From Leptobrachium leishanense (taxonomy: Eukaryota; Chordata; Amphibia; Anura; Megophryidae), in contig CM019066.1 in assembly GCA_009667805.1 (NCBI GenBank), forward strand, positions 118,807,690 through 118,871,689: a DNA stretch of 64,000 nt, written 5' to 3'. The position numbers and the translations under genes were made by a program. This document shows, piece by piece, positions 33,708 to 45,739 of the stretch. Numbering within the stretch: position 1 is the stretch's first letter; the number at the start of each line of letters is the position of its first letter. A model generated the notes under the pieces. The model did no database searches, was not told the DNA's origin, and was given only the letters and a program-made list of their open reading frames with translations.

Positions 33708-34171
33708 GCCAAAAAAATCAGTAAACTTTTTCTGCTTGTCCGAAAATGTCTCCTCTTTTCTTACAGACTCCCGCCCCAAGCAGTTGTTTATGGATAGATT
33801 AAAGGAAAAGCATTTACCGTCATTTGAAATGTCATTTTTTGGTTTTTACATATTTCTATACATCCTAGAAATCCACCACTTCACGGGCAGGTTATGGGGA
33901 CCTCCTAGGCACGATATTTGAAGGAATTTTTCGTTTTTATTTTTAACCCTTATTTCATGGAAAACTCACTGTCCCTTTAAAAACATTTTTAAACAAATGG
34001 GAAGTTCGGGTTCGGGCCCGAACCGATCTCGGGGGGTGTTCGGCTCATCCCTAGTGCTGAGCTCATTTCTATAACAAAAATTTTGTGCTCATCATGTTTA
34101 AACGCGATTTTATTGTACGACCCAGACAAATTATATATCCCTTTTTCAGCAGACTCTGCAGATTCGTAATA

Positions 34172-34251
34172 CACTATATTGCCAAAAATATTCTCTCACC
34201 TGCCTTGACTCGCATATGGATGGGTGAGCGAATACTTTTGGCAATGTAGTG
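34172..34251. mobile_element. Mariner-type MITE (80 bp)
   Basis: The ends CACTATATTGCCAAAAATAT and, read inward from the right, CACTACATTGCCAAAAGTAT give inverted repeats of over 20 bp. TA flanks both sides (34170-34171, 34252-34253). The CACTATATTGCCAAAAGTATTC terminus is well known from vertebrate mariner MITEs. Confidence 0.9.
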
Positions 34252-35013
34252 TATATAATTATTATATGTATATGTCATGCCCTGCCAGAATGCTATAACA
34301 AAATTTTTAAAAAAATGTGAATATCCATTAAAATTTCAATCATACACTGTGTTTAAAAAATGTTTTTTCACTTTATCATCCAAGCTTTTGTGGTTATATA
34401 TTCTATGGGGTACTTTTGTAAAAAATATTAGAAATGGTAACCCATTACTGTATTTTTCTGAGACAATACACGATTTTAGCTAAACCTGAAAAATATTTTT
34501 TTTTAGTGCAGCATCATTGTTAACAAAATTGAAAAGTGTACAATAGGGATGCATTCATATATGGAAAAAATAATACATTTTTATATTTATTTTTAATTTA
34601 TTTTTATTTATACACTTAACCTGGTCACGTCTGGTATCATTGGAAAGGCCGTACTCTGGTCTTTCCAATGATACCAAACATGACCCTCTACCGATCGGGA
34701 GACACAAGGGTTCATAGGAAATCCCTGGGCAGCTAAATACCCTAACTGACATAATCACGCCCATGTAGGGGGGTGTTAGTGGGTGGGGGAGACCCCAGGG
34801 GCTTGGCTGACATCCAAGATGTCAGCCACCTCTGGGAGAAGTCCGCGATCTGTAGCCGATTGGCACCAGATCGCGGACTGGCACCTAAGGGGTTAAAGAG
34901 AGACATCGCTGGAAAGGTCAGACTCTGTCCTTGGGACTGAAAAAGGTTTAAGCACCATCGATAGCAGCTCCGCGGGGCTTCTTTTTACATTGAAACCTAT
35001 GCGATTTGCCTGT

Positions 35014-36198
35014 TTAACCCTTTCGCTGCTGAGCCATTTCACGACTGTGTGCTGAGCTCATTTTTACCATTTTTCCTCATCATGTTTAAACGCATTTTGA
35101 AGCCACGTTTTATTATATGACCCAGACATATTAAATATCGTTCTTTCCCGCAGACTCGGCAGATTCATAATATATCATTATTATATGTATACGTCATGTC
35201 CTGTCTGTATATTATAACAAAAAATGCACGAAAATTTGAATTTTCAATAATTTACAACGTGTAAAGTGTTTTTTTCACATTTTAACATGCGAGCATTTGC
35301 AGTTATATTTTCTATGAGTTGTGCTTGTTAAAAAAATTAGAAATGGGGGACTTGTTACATTTTTTTTGGGGAGAATTACGCGATTTTTAACAAACGCACC
35401 CCATACAAAAATCGGTAGTGCAGCATCATTGTTCACATTATAATTGAAATGTGAACAATATCACTGCAATAACAAAACAAAAAAAATATTTTTTTTTTAA
35501 ATATTTTTTTATTTTCATTTTTTATTTTTTTACTTACCAAACATGACCATGTTAAAAGTTATTGTTGGAAAGGCCATGCTCTGGCAGATCCAATGATACC
35601 AAACATTAACCCCTAGCTGGTTCATTGTAACCCCTTATCTCCACCATTGGTGGCAGCTAGGGGTTAACTCCAGGACTGACGTCATCGCTTTATGCACGAT
35701 GATGCCAGTCATCAGGGGGAGATCCCGGAAGCTTGGCTGACATCCAAGATGTCGGCCAGCCCCTGGAGAGGATCCCAATGTGGCGCATGTTGGCGCTGAA
35801 TCGTGATCCGGCTCCCAAGGGGTTAAAGCCAGCCAACGTTTAAAAAGGCAGGCTGTGCCCTTCCAAATGGTGCCTGACTTTTACCACTGCCCCTTACGAA
35901 AGGGGAGGGAGAGAGGTCCAAAGGACCTCCCCCTCCCTTTCAGGCACCTTCCCCGCACTCATGGGGGGTGCCTGTAATAGATGTCATTGCGCTAGCACAA
36001 TGACATCTATTGTCCCCGCCGGGGTCCCGGAGTGCGGGCTGACATCCAAGATGTCAGCCCACACCGGGGGGGCACAGCATCGGCCAGAATCCCAGCCAAT
36101 TGCTGTCTCCTGTGCTAGGACGTGCTCAGTGCGTCCATAGCACAGAAGAACCACTTGGCTGGATGCGCTGAGGACGTCCATAGCAACCAAGTGGTTAA
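35014..36198. mobile_element. Family A TTAA-target element, copy 6 (complete)
   Basis: TTAACCCTTTCGCTGCTGAG starts at 35014 and CCAAGTGGTTAA ends at 36198. The flanks are family B: GAAACCTATGCGATTTGCCTG on the left and GCTGTTGAACAAACC on the right. The uninterrupted family B at 55308-55332 reads TTCGCCTGATTAAACCTGTC. The target was thus a single TTAA, now present on both sides. The hairpin set is as in the other copies. Confidence 0.85.
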
Positions 36199-36420
36199 AG
36201 CTGTTGAACAAACCACCAAAAATCAGGGCATTTAACCGACATTTCGGTGTTGTTCAGCGGTCTCTGAATAGATTAATCATTACTTCTCCATGAGGAATTT
36301 CACTGCTGCCGAATCGCACCAAACAGCTCCATGGTGCTGGCCATGGCCTGTGGTGCTGAATACAACAGATTCAGCACCACGGCCAATGGACAGGGGCGCG
36401 GTGTCGAGTCGAACTAATTG
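36199..36420 (+). mobile_element. Family B repeat, right flank of family A copy 6
   Basis: It continues family B from the TTAA: CAGGGCATTT, CGGTGTTGTTCAGCGGTCTC, GAATAGATTAATCATTAC and TTTCACTGCTGCCGAATCGC. The left part of this family B copy lies at 34985-35013. Confidence 0.55.
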
Positions 36421-36599
36421 ATTAGTAAAAATGAAAAAAAAATTGTTTCATCCGACTCGATTAATTTTCGTTTAGTTTTTGTACCATTTTGGACGGAACT
36501 GTTTTGTATTTCGGAAGCAATTCCGAAATGCGAATCGGGAAAATTTCATCCGAATTTTCATTTGGAATGAAACGAAACGCACATCTCTAGATTCTATTG

Positions 36600-36737
36600 T
36601 ATATATATATATATATTTATTGGAGAAAGTATTTTACCAGGAAGGATACGTTGAGATTTCTCTAGTTTTCAAGTATGTCCTGGGTGGCAAGTATGTACCA
36701 TTAGGTGTCTAGCCCAAAGACACTTACTGGAGAGGTA
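36600..36737 (-). mobile_element. SINE copy, tail part
   Basis: After a short (TA)n run it has AAAGTATTTTACCAGGAAGG, a GTCCTGGGTGGC block and CATTAGGTGTCTAGCCC with GGAGAGGT, i.e. the tail and middle of the SINE at 16587-16779. The tRNA-like head is absent. Confidence 0.65.
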
Positions 36738-37920
36738 AAAATACAGATAAGATTATATGTTTCTGAACATATTGGTTAATCTTACGCTCACACTTGATCT
36801 AAAATAATGTGTTAAAAAAGGAAAGTAATAGGCTGCCTTCAACATCTGTACATCCACATGGTAACTTATGTGCTAGCTATATTTCAAATGGACAAACTAA
36901 GAGGAGTAATGATCTTTGAGATGAGGATGAAAAAGTCAATTTATACCCAAATAGGAACTCAGCTATTGAACAGTATTGAACAGTAAATGGGAATGACTTG
37001 TGAATAATGATACACAACATAAAACAATCATGCAAAAGTCAATGGTCACAAAAGCCAGCAAGATAGTGTTTTGAATAAAAAGTGGATGATAACAATATGG
37101 TTAAATCAGTGATCTGACCTCCCCTTTGAACATGTATGACATAAATACTCACTGGTTTATTATAAGCTGTTATTTGTGCTCTGCTTATTACAGGACCGTA
37201 CATAGGACAAGGGGTTATCTGTTAAAAGTAGAAGAAGGGTGATTCTGTCTACTCGAAAGATGTTCTTTATGGAAAAACAATGAAGTGGTGAAATTCTCAG
37301 CCAACAAAGGTTGTTCACTGCTTCTACAGATACTTTTGAAATAGCTTCTATGCCATTATAGGATATAATTAATAGGTGCAATCACAGCTTGCTGATCTGA
37401 AGAGGATCCTGATTGTCATTATGGAGTCAAGAAGATATTTTTCTTCTTTTTTTTGTTGTTGCACAATTGGATATTGATTATAAAATAGTTTCCCCTTTGT
37501 TAAGATCACCACAGTAACATATACAGAGAAGTGAAAGCACTTGGATTTTTTCAGCTTTAAACATGTACATTGACAGCATACATACCTTTGCATTTAAACC
37601 TTTGCATTTTAATTGAAACAGACAAGAAATCCAATAGAACGACAATAATAGCTGGAAGTAAAAACATTAAAAATATTTAATTGTTAAACATGCTTTTTTG
37701 CTTAGCATGTGATTGAAATTTACCACTTTAGCAATAACAATATTTCATAGCACCATTCAGTACCCATGGAGATTTGCTTGTAACTGGTATCTACCACACT
37801 ATTAGCAATATCTTGTAACCTTTGTTATCTTTTATTTGCTTCATGATGGCTCTCTCTACAACAAGAACTTTCTGATCAAAAATATTGAAGAAATCCAGCA
37901 CAACGTGTTATATTAGAAAT
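36738..37920. other. No feature recognised
   Basis: AT-rich sequence. The small direct repeat CCTTTGCATTT at about 37587 and 37601 is the only structure noticed. Confidence 0.45.
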
Positions 37921-37944
37921 AAGGTTTATTCCATCACCAACAGA

Positions 37945-37980
37945 ACAGACGTTTCGACCTCACATAGGTCTTTGAGGCCT
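37945..37980 (-). other. Penelope-type terminal signature, degraded
   Basis: On the minus strand CCTCAAAGACC is followed by a 7-nt loop, GGTCGAAACG. The GACC/GGTC stem and GAAAC match the hammerhead-like motif at 393-421 and 63848, but the CUGANGA half is damaged. A GCTGAAGGAAGGCC block upstream is commonly found next to this signature. Confidence 0.35.
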
Positions 37981-37999
37981 TGGAGTGAGGCCTTCCTTC

Positions 38000-38390
38000 A
38001 GCTGTGGGCCTAATCGAGTATTTGAGTACATCTTCTGCATAAAAGAACTGTCTGAAGACTGTTGATTGTTAGGGAGGAACTGAAAGAGTTAAATTACTAG
38101 TAGTTAGATACCTTAATAAATAAAGATCAAGGGAAATGCTAAAAAGTAAAATGTAACCAAATATAAGGTAAATTGCAAGTTAGATAAGGGTAGCCTGATA
38201 GTATGAAACATCTCCTGACAGTTTTATTCAGATACAAATTTAATAGGATGTGTATTGATTTAATATTTTCATGACACTTGTTATTGATGCCTTGCATAGC
38301 AGTGCACTTTGCTGAGAAATGTTGGAGCTGAGTATTATGTGTTGTGACAGCCTCACAGTATCTCCATGTTGGGTTTTGATATCATTGGTG
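38000..38390. other. No feature recognised
   Basis: AT-rich DNA preceding a tRNA-like SINE head. Confidence 0.4.
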
Positions 38391-38462
38391 CAGGGGTCTA
38401 GTGGTGCTACCTCAATAATCACTTCATGCTACTGCACTGAGGTCCCGGTTCCACCCCAAGGG
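38391..38462 (+). mobile_element. tRNA-like SINE head
   Basis: CAGGGGTCTAGTGGTGCTAC has the look of an A-box region. ACTGAGGTCCCGGTTCCACC has a B-box-like GGTTCCACC at 38448-38456. The layout (…TAGTGGT…CACTGAGGTCCC…) is typical of vertebrate tRNA-derived SINE heads. The B box deviates from GGTTCGANNCC, and no cloverleaf for a functional tRNA is apparent. Confidence 0.45.
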
Positions 38463-38713
38463 TATGTGTTTTAAATATTAGTTGTTGTTTTTTTAATTAC
38501 AGTAGCTTTGGAGTATAAGTGGAATGTTGTTTCAGCTAGTCAGTTATCAAGGTTACTGACCATGAAACCAGTTTCCGGATTTAAGAAATTATCATTTGAT
38601 GTCGATTTCTTCTTTTTGTATTCCAGGGTTATGTTTCTATTGTTGATTTCAATTCAAAAAACAATTGCAAGAACTGAAGAAACACAAAATTAGACTAAAC
38701 ATTCTGCAAATTT

Positions 38714-38714
<1 letters not shown>

Positions 38715-38751
<37 letters not shown>

Positions 38752-38762
38752 CATACATACAC
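38715..38762. repeat. (TA)n microsatellite with CATA tail
   Basis: A long TATATA run followed by CATACATACACA. Confidence 0.9.
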
Positions 38763-39224
38763 ATTTTGTGCTAATACTCTTTTCTGGAAACTAGACACAC
38801 CCTTCACCTTTTCAACCTGGTGTTTAAGAGCTTTTCTGGGAAGCTACCACCCTACCTGAATAGACTGCTTCCCCCAGCAGCTCCCTCATCCTATAACCTA
38901 CGACCAGGACCAGCACCTTACTTTCAATACCACTATACAAAAAGAAAGTGTCTCGATCCTCATTTTCCTACAAAGCATCGCAATTATGGAATAACCTCCC
39001 AGACGCCATCAAATCTTCCCCTGGTGTAAAGTCACTTAAGAGATCTCTATTAACATACCTCAATACAGAATGCACCTGTAAACATGTAACATAATGATTA
39101 TATTTCCTATATATTTATTTTCTGTGTTAATCTGTAGATTTGTGTTGTTTTTATATCTTGCATTTTATTACTTTGTATTTCTGTAATGACTGTAACAATT
39201 CAATGTTCTTGAACCCAGGACATA

Positions 39225-40841
<1,617 letters not shown>

Positions 40842-40905
40842 TACTTGAAAACGAGAGAAAACTCAATGTATCCTTCCTGGTAAAATACTTTATAAATAAA
40901 TAATA

Positions 40906-41589
40906 ACATTTAGTAGCACTACTATTATTTGTTGCATCTTGTAGCAGCACACGGTCTCTTTAAGGCTGTTAAATTTTAATGGTATGACTGCAAGGTAGGA
41001 CACATTACAATCGCATGACTGGCTTTTCTAGGTGATATAATTTGAAATGTTTGATTTGATTGCAAAGTTCCACGAACCCGACTTGCACAGAATTTATTAA
41101 CAGTTTAAAATGAACAGCAAAGACAATAAAAGTATACACTTTGGGATAAATCTAGCTTACACAGGTATCATAGGGATTCTAGTGTATAAAGGTTAATGGA
41201 GGAGATTTGTATAGATATGAGTACCCTTCAAATTTTAATTTATTTCAGCAATTTAATTGTTCCTGACCTAAAGGGTTTGTAAACATGCAAATGTGACTTT
41301 TCTGAATAAAGTGTTCTGTGGGAGACATCTTGATGAATTAAAAAGTCATCTGTAAACACAGCAAGTGTCACGGGTCATCGTGTTCTGATAAACTTACTAG
41401 GTGATGGTGGTAGGATGTAAGCCAGCTTTATTTTTTCCTGCTCAAAGTTTGCTAGAAAAAAGCAGACTAACAAATGATATGCGGAAAGGTGACACAAACA
41501 CAACATGACAGACATATTAAACATTCTCCAAAGTCCTGCTGGGCAACTAATTGTTACTACTAGTTTATTTTACTAGATTATTTATTTAT
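40906..41589. other. No feature recognised
   Basis: AT-rich spacer between two LINE tails. Confidence 0.45.
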
Positions 41590-41855
41590 TTATTAATTTG
41601 CAAAGTATTTTACCAGGAAGGATACATTGAGAGTTCTCTCATTTTCAAGTATCTCCTGGGTTCAAGAGCATTGAAACTTTTACAGTTGTTACAGAAATAC
41701 AAAGTAATAAAATGCAAGATAGTAAAAACACAACACAAATATACAGATTATCACAGAAATAAATATGTAGGAAATAAAGTCATTATGTTACATGTTTACA
41801 GGTGCATTCTGTATCCAGGTATTTTAATAGGGAGGTCTTGAGGGACTTAAGACTG
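41590..41855 (-). mobile_element. L2-type LINE 3' end, second copy
   Basis: This is the reverse complement of 39000-39222 joined to 40844-40890: AAAGTATTTTACCAGGAAGG, TCCTGGGTTCAAGAGCATTG, TTACATGTTTACAGGTGCAT and GGAGGTCTTGAGGGACTTAA. It lacks the Tc1 insertion and so confirms its boundaries. Confidence 0.8.
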
Positions 41856-41881
41856 GGGCAAGATTAAAATTGAATTACTTT

Positions 41882-44800
41882 CTTTTTTTAAACATATTTT
41901 TATTCGTCTCAGATCAAGATGAATTTACAGAAAAAGGGGTAACAGGTTTTTTTTTTTTTTTCCTTTTCATATCATGTACAATCTGTAACAATGTAAAAAA
42001 AAATCACAGCTCCCGGTGTTAATTAAAGTATTACATCACAATCCAGTACCGAAGTGTCATGGTAATGTCAGCATTTAAAGCTCAGAGGTGGACGGCTGGG
42101 TTAGGGTATCCCGGGAAGTGGAGGCAAGAAAGTTAACTAACAAGTGGTCAGAGGTATCTGAGGGGATCGGAGGGGTGTTCCGCAGCATTTGTAGGGAATA
42201 CCATGGGGCATCGCAGAACGTGTTTCGTAGGGAGGTTTTGACATCAGGTGGTAAGGCACAAATAAAAGGGGACCAGTGGGTAAAGAATTGTTGAGTTTTC
42301 TCAGTCTGATGTAGTGAGGCCTCAGACCAGTCAGCCAAGAATATGGAATAGATTCTGTCGTACATCATGCGGAATGAGGGAGGGGTACCGGATATCCATT
42401 GAGATAATATGGCCTTTTTGCCCGTCGCTGCTAAGAGACCTAACCAAAACTGGTGGCATCTAGAGAGGGGTTGAAGGGTCTGTGAAGTTGGTAAGTTGAA
42501 AATAGCCCAGTTAGGCGTGAAGGGAATCTCGATTCGGAGAACCAGGGAGCTGAATCGGCGTACGGTGTCCCAAAATAATTGAATAAAGGGGCACGACCAG
42601 AGACAATGATGGAGGTCGGCTGGGGAAAAATTGCATTTTAAACAGTTGGCATTAGGTAATAGTCCTGAACGGGCCATTCTATCCGGCGCCATGTAGGCTC
42701 GGTGGAGTATCCTATAAAACATGTCCCAATAATTGGCGGATGGGAGAGTGCGTCTTGATACCAGAGTAGCCGACACTAGGTCGTGGGGGGTAAGGTTTGG
42801 AAAAGTAGTGGCCCATCGAGAGATAGCCCTCCAGGGTTTCGAGGTGGGGAGTGAATGTTGTAGAAGTGTGTAAATGGTTGAAGTCGAGGGAGGAGATGAA
42901 CTATGTACGAGTAATTGCGTGTCTAACGGGTTAGTTAAATCAGTGGGAGATAAGGTGTGCAGTTGTGCGAGAAGGAACTGTCTGAGTTGTAAGTAATAAA
43001 CAGGGTGTATAGTTAATGGGGCAATGCGTTCTGTCAAGGCTGTGTAAGAATAAGGCAGACCTGATGCTCCATCTAGGTAATGGTATAGAAGTCTAAAACC
43101 TCGTTGAGCCAGGGTTCGAAAGATAGGAGCAGGGGAGGCATTTTGAAAGTGAGGATTATGCAAGATAGGGGACCAAAGGGATGTTTGCCAGGACAATTGG
43201 AGGCGTTTACGAATTCTGACCCAAGCTAATTTCGTCGTGGAGAGCAAAGGGTTATCGCGTAGGGGAGGGGGGATGGCGGGAGAGTGTTGGTGAAGAAATG
43301 CTAGTAAAGAGGAGGCAGGAAGTAGCGCTTGTTCCACATGTAAGGCTGTGAAGCGGGAAGTATCATTCAGCCAATCCGATACGTAACGATATAGTGCTGC
43401 TAGGTTATAATCTAGTAAATTGGGGAAGTTGATACCTCCCCTCGCTATCGGTTGCTGAAGGCTAAGGAGTGGTATACGTGCCCGCTTATCTTGCCAAATA
43501 AAGGACGCGTACAGCCTGTTGAATAACTGAAGATCATTAGGTTTCAGTAGGAGAGGCGATATTTGTATAGTGTATCGTAATTTGGGAAATAAGGTCATTT
43601 TAATAAGTGAGGCCCGCCCCAAGTAAGAAAGTGGAAGTGAGCTCCAGGCCTCCAAAAGTGCTTTTGTTTGGACTAAGTGAGGGTCTATGTTGAGTTTGTA
43701 TAAGCGGGAGAGGTCAATCGGTAGAATAGTACCCAAGTATTTAATATACGGCGAGGGTGCCCAGGAGAAGGGAAAGCCCTGGAGCCAAGAACCCTGTGGT
43801 TTGGGGCCTAGAGGTAGAGCTACTGTCTTGGCGTAGTTGATTTGGAAGCCGGAGGCTACATGGAAGGAGTCAAACAACTTCAATAGGGGGGGGATCGCGG
43901 AGGCGGGGTCTGAAAGGAATATCAACAAGTCGTCTGCAAAGGCTACAACTTTTAATACTACTGTGGGGGACAAATGAATTCCTGATATTGTTTGGGACAT
44001 TTCTATGATACGTATTAGAGGTTCTAGGGCCAGGTTAAATAATAACGGGGACAGAGGACATCCTTGCCTAGTTCCTCGTTCTAGGTTAAAGGGGGCGGAG
44101 TTGAGTCCATTTGCTGTGATCATAGTGGAAGGCGTAAGATAGAGTGCACGAAAAAGTGTTAAGAATGTCTTACCAAAATGATGAAACTTAATAAATCTGA
44201 TTAAATAATTCCATGAGATCCTATCGAACGCCTTATCTGCGTCACAGCTCAGTAAGAGGTTTGAGGATTGTGGCGTGAGGGAAGATGACCATATTGCCGC
44301 TATGGCTCTGCGTATATTGGTAGTGGAATGGCGGCCGTTAAGGAATCCTGTTTGTTGAGGCCCTATGAGGCGTGCAAGAGGTTTTTGAAGACGGCGGGCC
44401 ATGATGGAGGACAGTATTTTGAGGTCAGTATTTAGTAGTGCAATGGGACGATAGGAGGTAACCAATGTTGGGTCCTTTCCCGGTTTGGGGAGAACCACCA
44501 CCCGCGCCTCATTAAAGGTCGGGGGTGGGGTCCCACCCCCCAGGATATTGTTATACAGCGTAACTAAGTGGGGAATCACCAGGCCAGAAAGGAGTTTGTA
44601 ATATTCCGCCCCAAAGCCATCTGGGCCCGGTGTTTTTCCGTTTTTAAGTGAGGTTATTGTCGCTTTGATTTCGGCGTGTGTGATGGGTACTGAGAGTGCG
44701 TCGCGTTCTCCTGGGGAGAGTTTAGGCACTTGGGCTGTATGAAAAAGATTTAGTTGGGCGGCACAGTCATCGGGGCCTGCTTTATAGAAGTCCGCAAAGT

Positions 44801-44984
44801 AGGTACGAAAGTGATCCACTATGTCATTAGGTTTGGTAAGAATGGTTCCGTCCGAGGTCTTGAGTTTTGAAATTAAGGGTCTAGTCTGGGTCTGGGAGCT
44901 TACCAAATTAGCAAGAAGTCGACCTTGTTTGTTGCCAAAGCGGAACAGAGCCTGTTTTTGACGTTGGCATGTACGGTGTGCCTG
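41882..44984 (-). mobile_element. L1-clade LINE insertion, 5'-truncated (3.1 kb)
   Basis: An exact 15-bp duplication AAATTGAATTACTTT flanks it (41867-41881 and 44985-44999). On the minus strand the 3' end has AATAAA followed by an A-rich tail. The insert begins inside ORF2, so it is truncated at the 5' end. The exact target duplication and open reading frame point to a fairly recent insertion. Confidence 0.93.
42075..44984 (-). CDS. L1-clade LINE ORF2 fragment (RT and C-terminal domain)
   Basis: The frame is open from the truncation point at 44984 to the stop at 42075, about 969 codons without interruption; no native start is present. Retrotransposon ORF2 proteins nick the target and copy the RNA into DNA. 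Seen from the leucine codon at 44906: PGPDGFGAEYYK near residue 93, SYRPIALLNTDLKILSS near 151, IGPQQTGFLNGRHS near 181, RT motif A CDADKAFDRISW near 221, RGTRQGCPLSPLLFNLALEPL near 277, and FADD near 324. A C-terminal zinc-knuckle-like LKCNFSPADLHHCLWSCPF region is typical of L1/Tx1-clade proteins. The N-terminal endonuclease is lost with the truncation. Whether it belongs to the L1 or the Tx1 branch needs a tree. Confidence 0.92.
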   Translation of the reverse strand, partial: QAHRTCQRQKQALFRFGNKQGRLLANLVSSQTQTRPLISKLKTSDGTILTKPNDIVDHFRTYFADFYKAGPDDCAAQLNLFHTAQVPKLSPGERDALSVPITHAEIKATITSLKNGKTPGPDGFGAEYYKLLSGLVIPHLVTLYNNILGGGTPPPTFNEARVVVLPKPGKDPTLVTSYRPIALLNTDLKILSSIMARRLQKPLARLIGPQQTGFLNGRHSTTNIRRAIAAIWSSSLTPQSSNLLLSCDADKAFDRISWNYLIRFIKFHHFGKTFLTLFRALYLTPSTMITANGLNSAPFNLERGTRQGCPLSPLLFNLALEPLIRIIEMSQTISGIHLSPTVVLKVVAFADDLLIFLSDPASAIPPLLKLFDSFHVASGFQINYAKTVALPLGPKPQGSWLQGFPFSWAPSPYIKYLGTILPIDLSRLYKLNIDPHLVQTKALLEAWSSLPLSYLGRASLIKMTLFPKLRYTIQISPLLLKPNDLQLFNRLYASFIWQDKRARIPLLSLQQPIARGGINFPNLLDYNLAALYRYVSDWLNDTSRFTALHVEQALLPASSLLAFLHQHSPAIPPPLRDNPLLSTTKLAWVRIRKRLQLSWQTSLWSPILHNPHFQNASPAPIFRTLAQRGFRLLYHYLDGASGLPYSYTALTERIAPLTIHPVYYLQLRQFLLAQLHTLSPTDLTNPLDTQLLVHSSSPPSTSTIYTLLQHSLPTSKPWRAISRWATTFPNLTPHDLVSATLVSRRTLPSANYWDMFYRILHRAYMAPDRMARSGLLPNANCLKCNFSPADLHHCLWSCPFIQLFWDTVRRFSSLVLRIEIPFTPNWAIFNLPTSQTLQPLSRCHQFWLGLLAATGKKAILSQWISGTPPSFRMMYDRIYSIFLADWSEASLHQTEKTQQFFTHWSPFICALPPDVKTSLRNTFCDAPWYSLQMLRNTPPIPSDTSDHLLVNFLASTSRDTLTQPSTSEL

Positions 44985-44999
44985 AAATTGAATTACTTT

Positions 45000-45739
45000 T
45001 ATATCAAAATTCTTGCAAAGTTTTTAGAATAATATAACCAGTAATTTTTTGAAAATAAAATATTAATTGTAGCAAATATGTTATTGATTACAAGCAAATT
45101 ATGCAATAACTTTATGTATATCTATAAATTGGGAATAATGCTTAGTAACACTACTTCATTAGCATAATTACTAACGTATGTACAGTAGTAGGGTAGTAGT
45201 AAAGAAAGGCTATAAAAATACAGATTGCAGGTGCAGAATAATGTCATAGATGTTCTGGTGCATCTCTAGCTCCTCTCTGTCTACCATTTTTTCCCTGTTC
45301 ACTTTCACTAATTAATAAAAATAATAACTGCATGTATAGGCATGATGCTAATTACAGAGTGTGAAAGTGGAAACTGGGTTAGCATTTTCTACCTGTAGAG
45401 TAGGAATTTTGCTCCAGAAAACTCTGCGTTGTCACAGAAAGACAGGTATAAAGCCTAAGGCAGCGATTGTTTTTTTTATTCTGTTTAACGGAGACTGTTG
45501 CTTCAGATCCATGTCTAAGACCACATAGCAGAGAGGTCAAACTCTATAATGAAATTAACTTTAGAGCTCACAGTCAATGCATAGTCTCATTGAATTTCTC
45601 AAGCTGATAAATCTTTGTGAGATCCCTCAACTCTGTGCAAGAGCTAGCAAGAATTTTTGGTGACTTTTGCTAAGTGAGTATTGTTATACGACTTTTCCTT
45701 TTATTTTTTATTTTCATTTGAAAAGTCTGGTGTTAAAGG
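45000..45739. other. No feature recognised
   Basis: AT-rich DNA. Confidence 0.45.

Larger units (their letters stand above)
31086..34053. mobile_element. Composite nonautonomous hAT element (copy 3)
   Basis: TAGGGATGAGC and GCTCATCCCTA ends with a perfect 8-bp duplication GTGCTGAG (31078-31085, 34054-34061). It carries family A (31508-32718), the palindromic MITE (32777-33543) with its Harbinger-type insertion (33037-33448), and a second partial palindromic MITE (33545-33707), then the shared hAT subterminal region. Order and breakpoints match copy 2 at 8232-11613, so the two descend from one cargo-bearing ancestor. Confidence 0.93.
31043..34980. mobile_element. Family A TTAA-target element, copy 4 (interrupted by composite hAT)
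   Basis: The start TTAACCCTTTCACTGCTGAG is at 31043. The hAT copy 31086-34053 splits it, and it resumes at 34062 with CTCATTTCTATAAC. Landmarks after that: a 9-bp inverted pair near 34640-34668, the GACATCCAAGATGTC hairpin at 34809, and a GCGATCTG / CAGATCGC inverted pair around 34843-34876. An 80-bp mariner-type MITE sits at 34172. The right boundary near 34980 is approximate. Confidence 0.65.

Noticed and set aside
38391..38462. Functional tRNA gene
   Set aside because: No consistent cloverleaf, deviant B box, and SINE-like wording.
41882..44984. Site-specific Tx1-type insertion
   Set aside because: The target is ordinary AT-rich DNA next to another LINE tail, with no sign of a dedicated target repeat; clade placement is left open.
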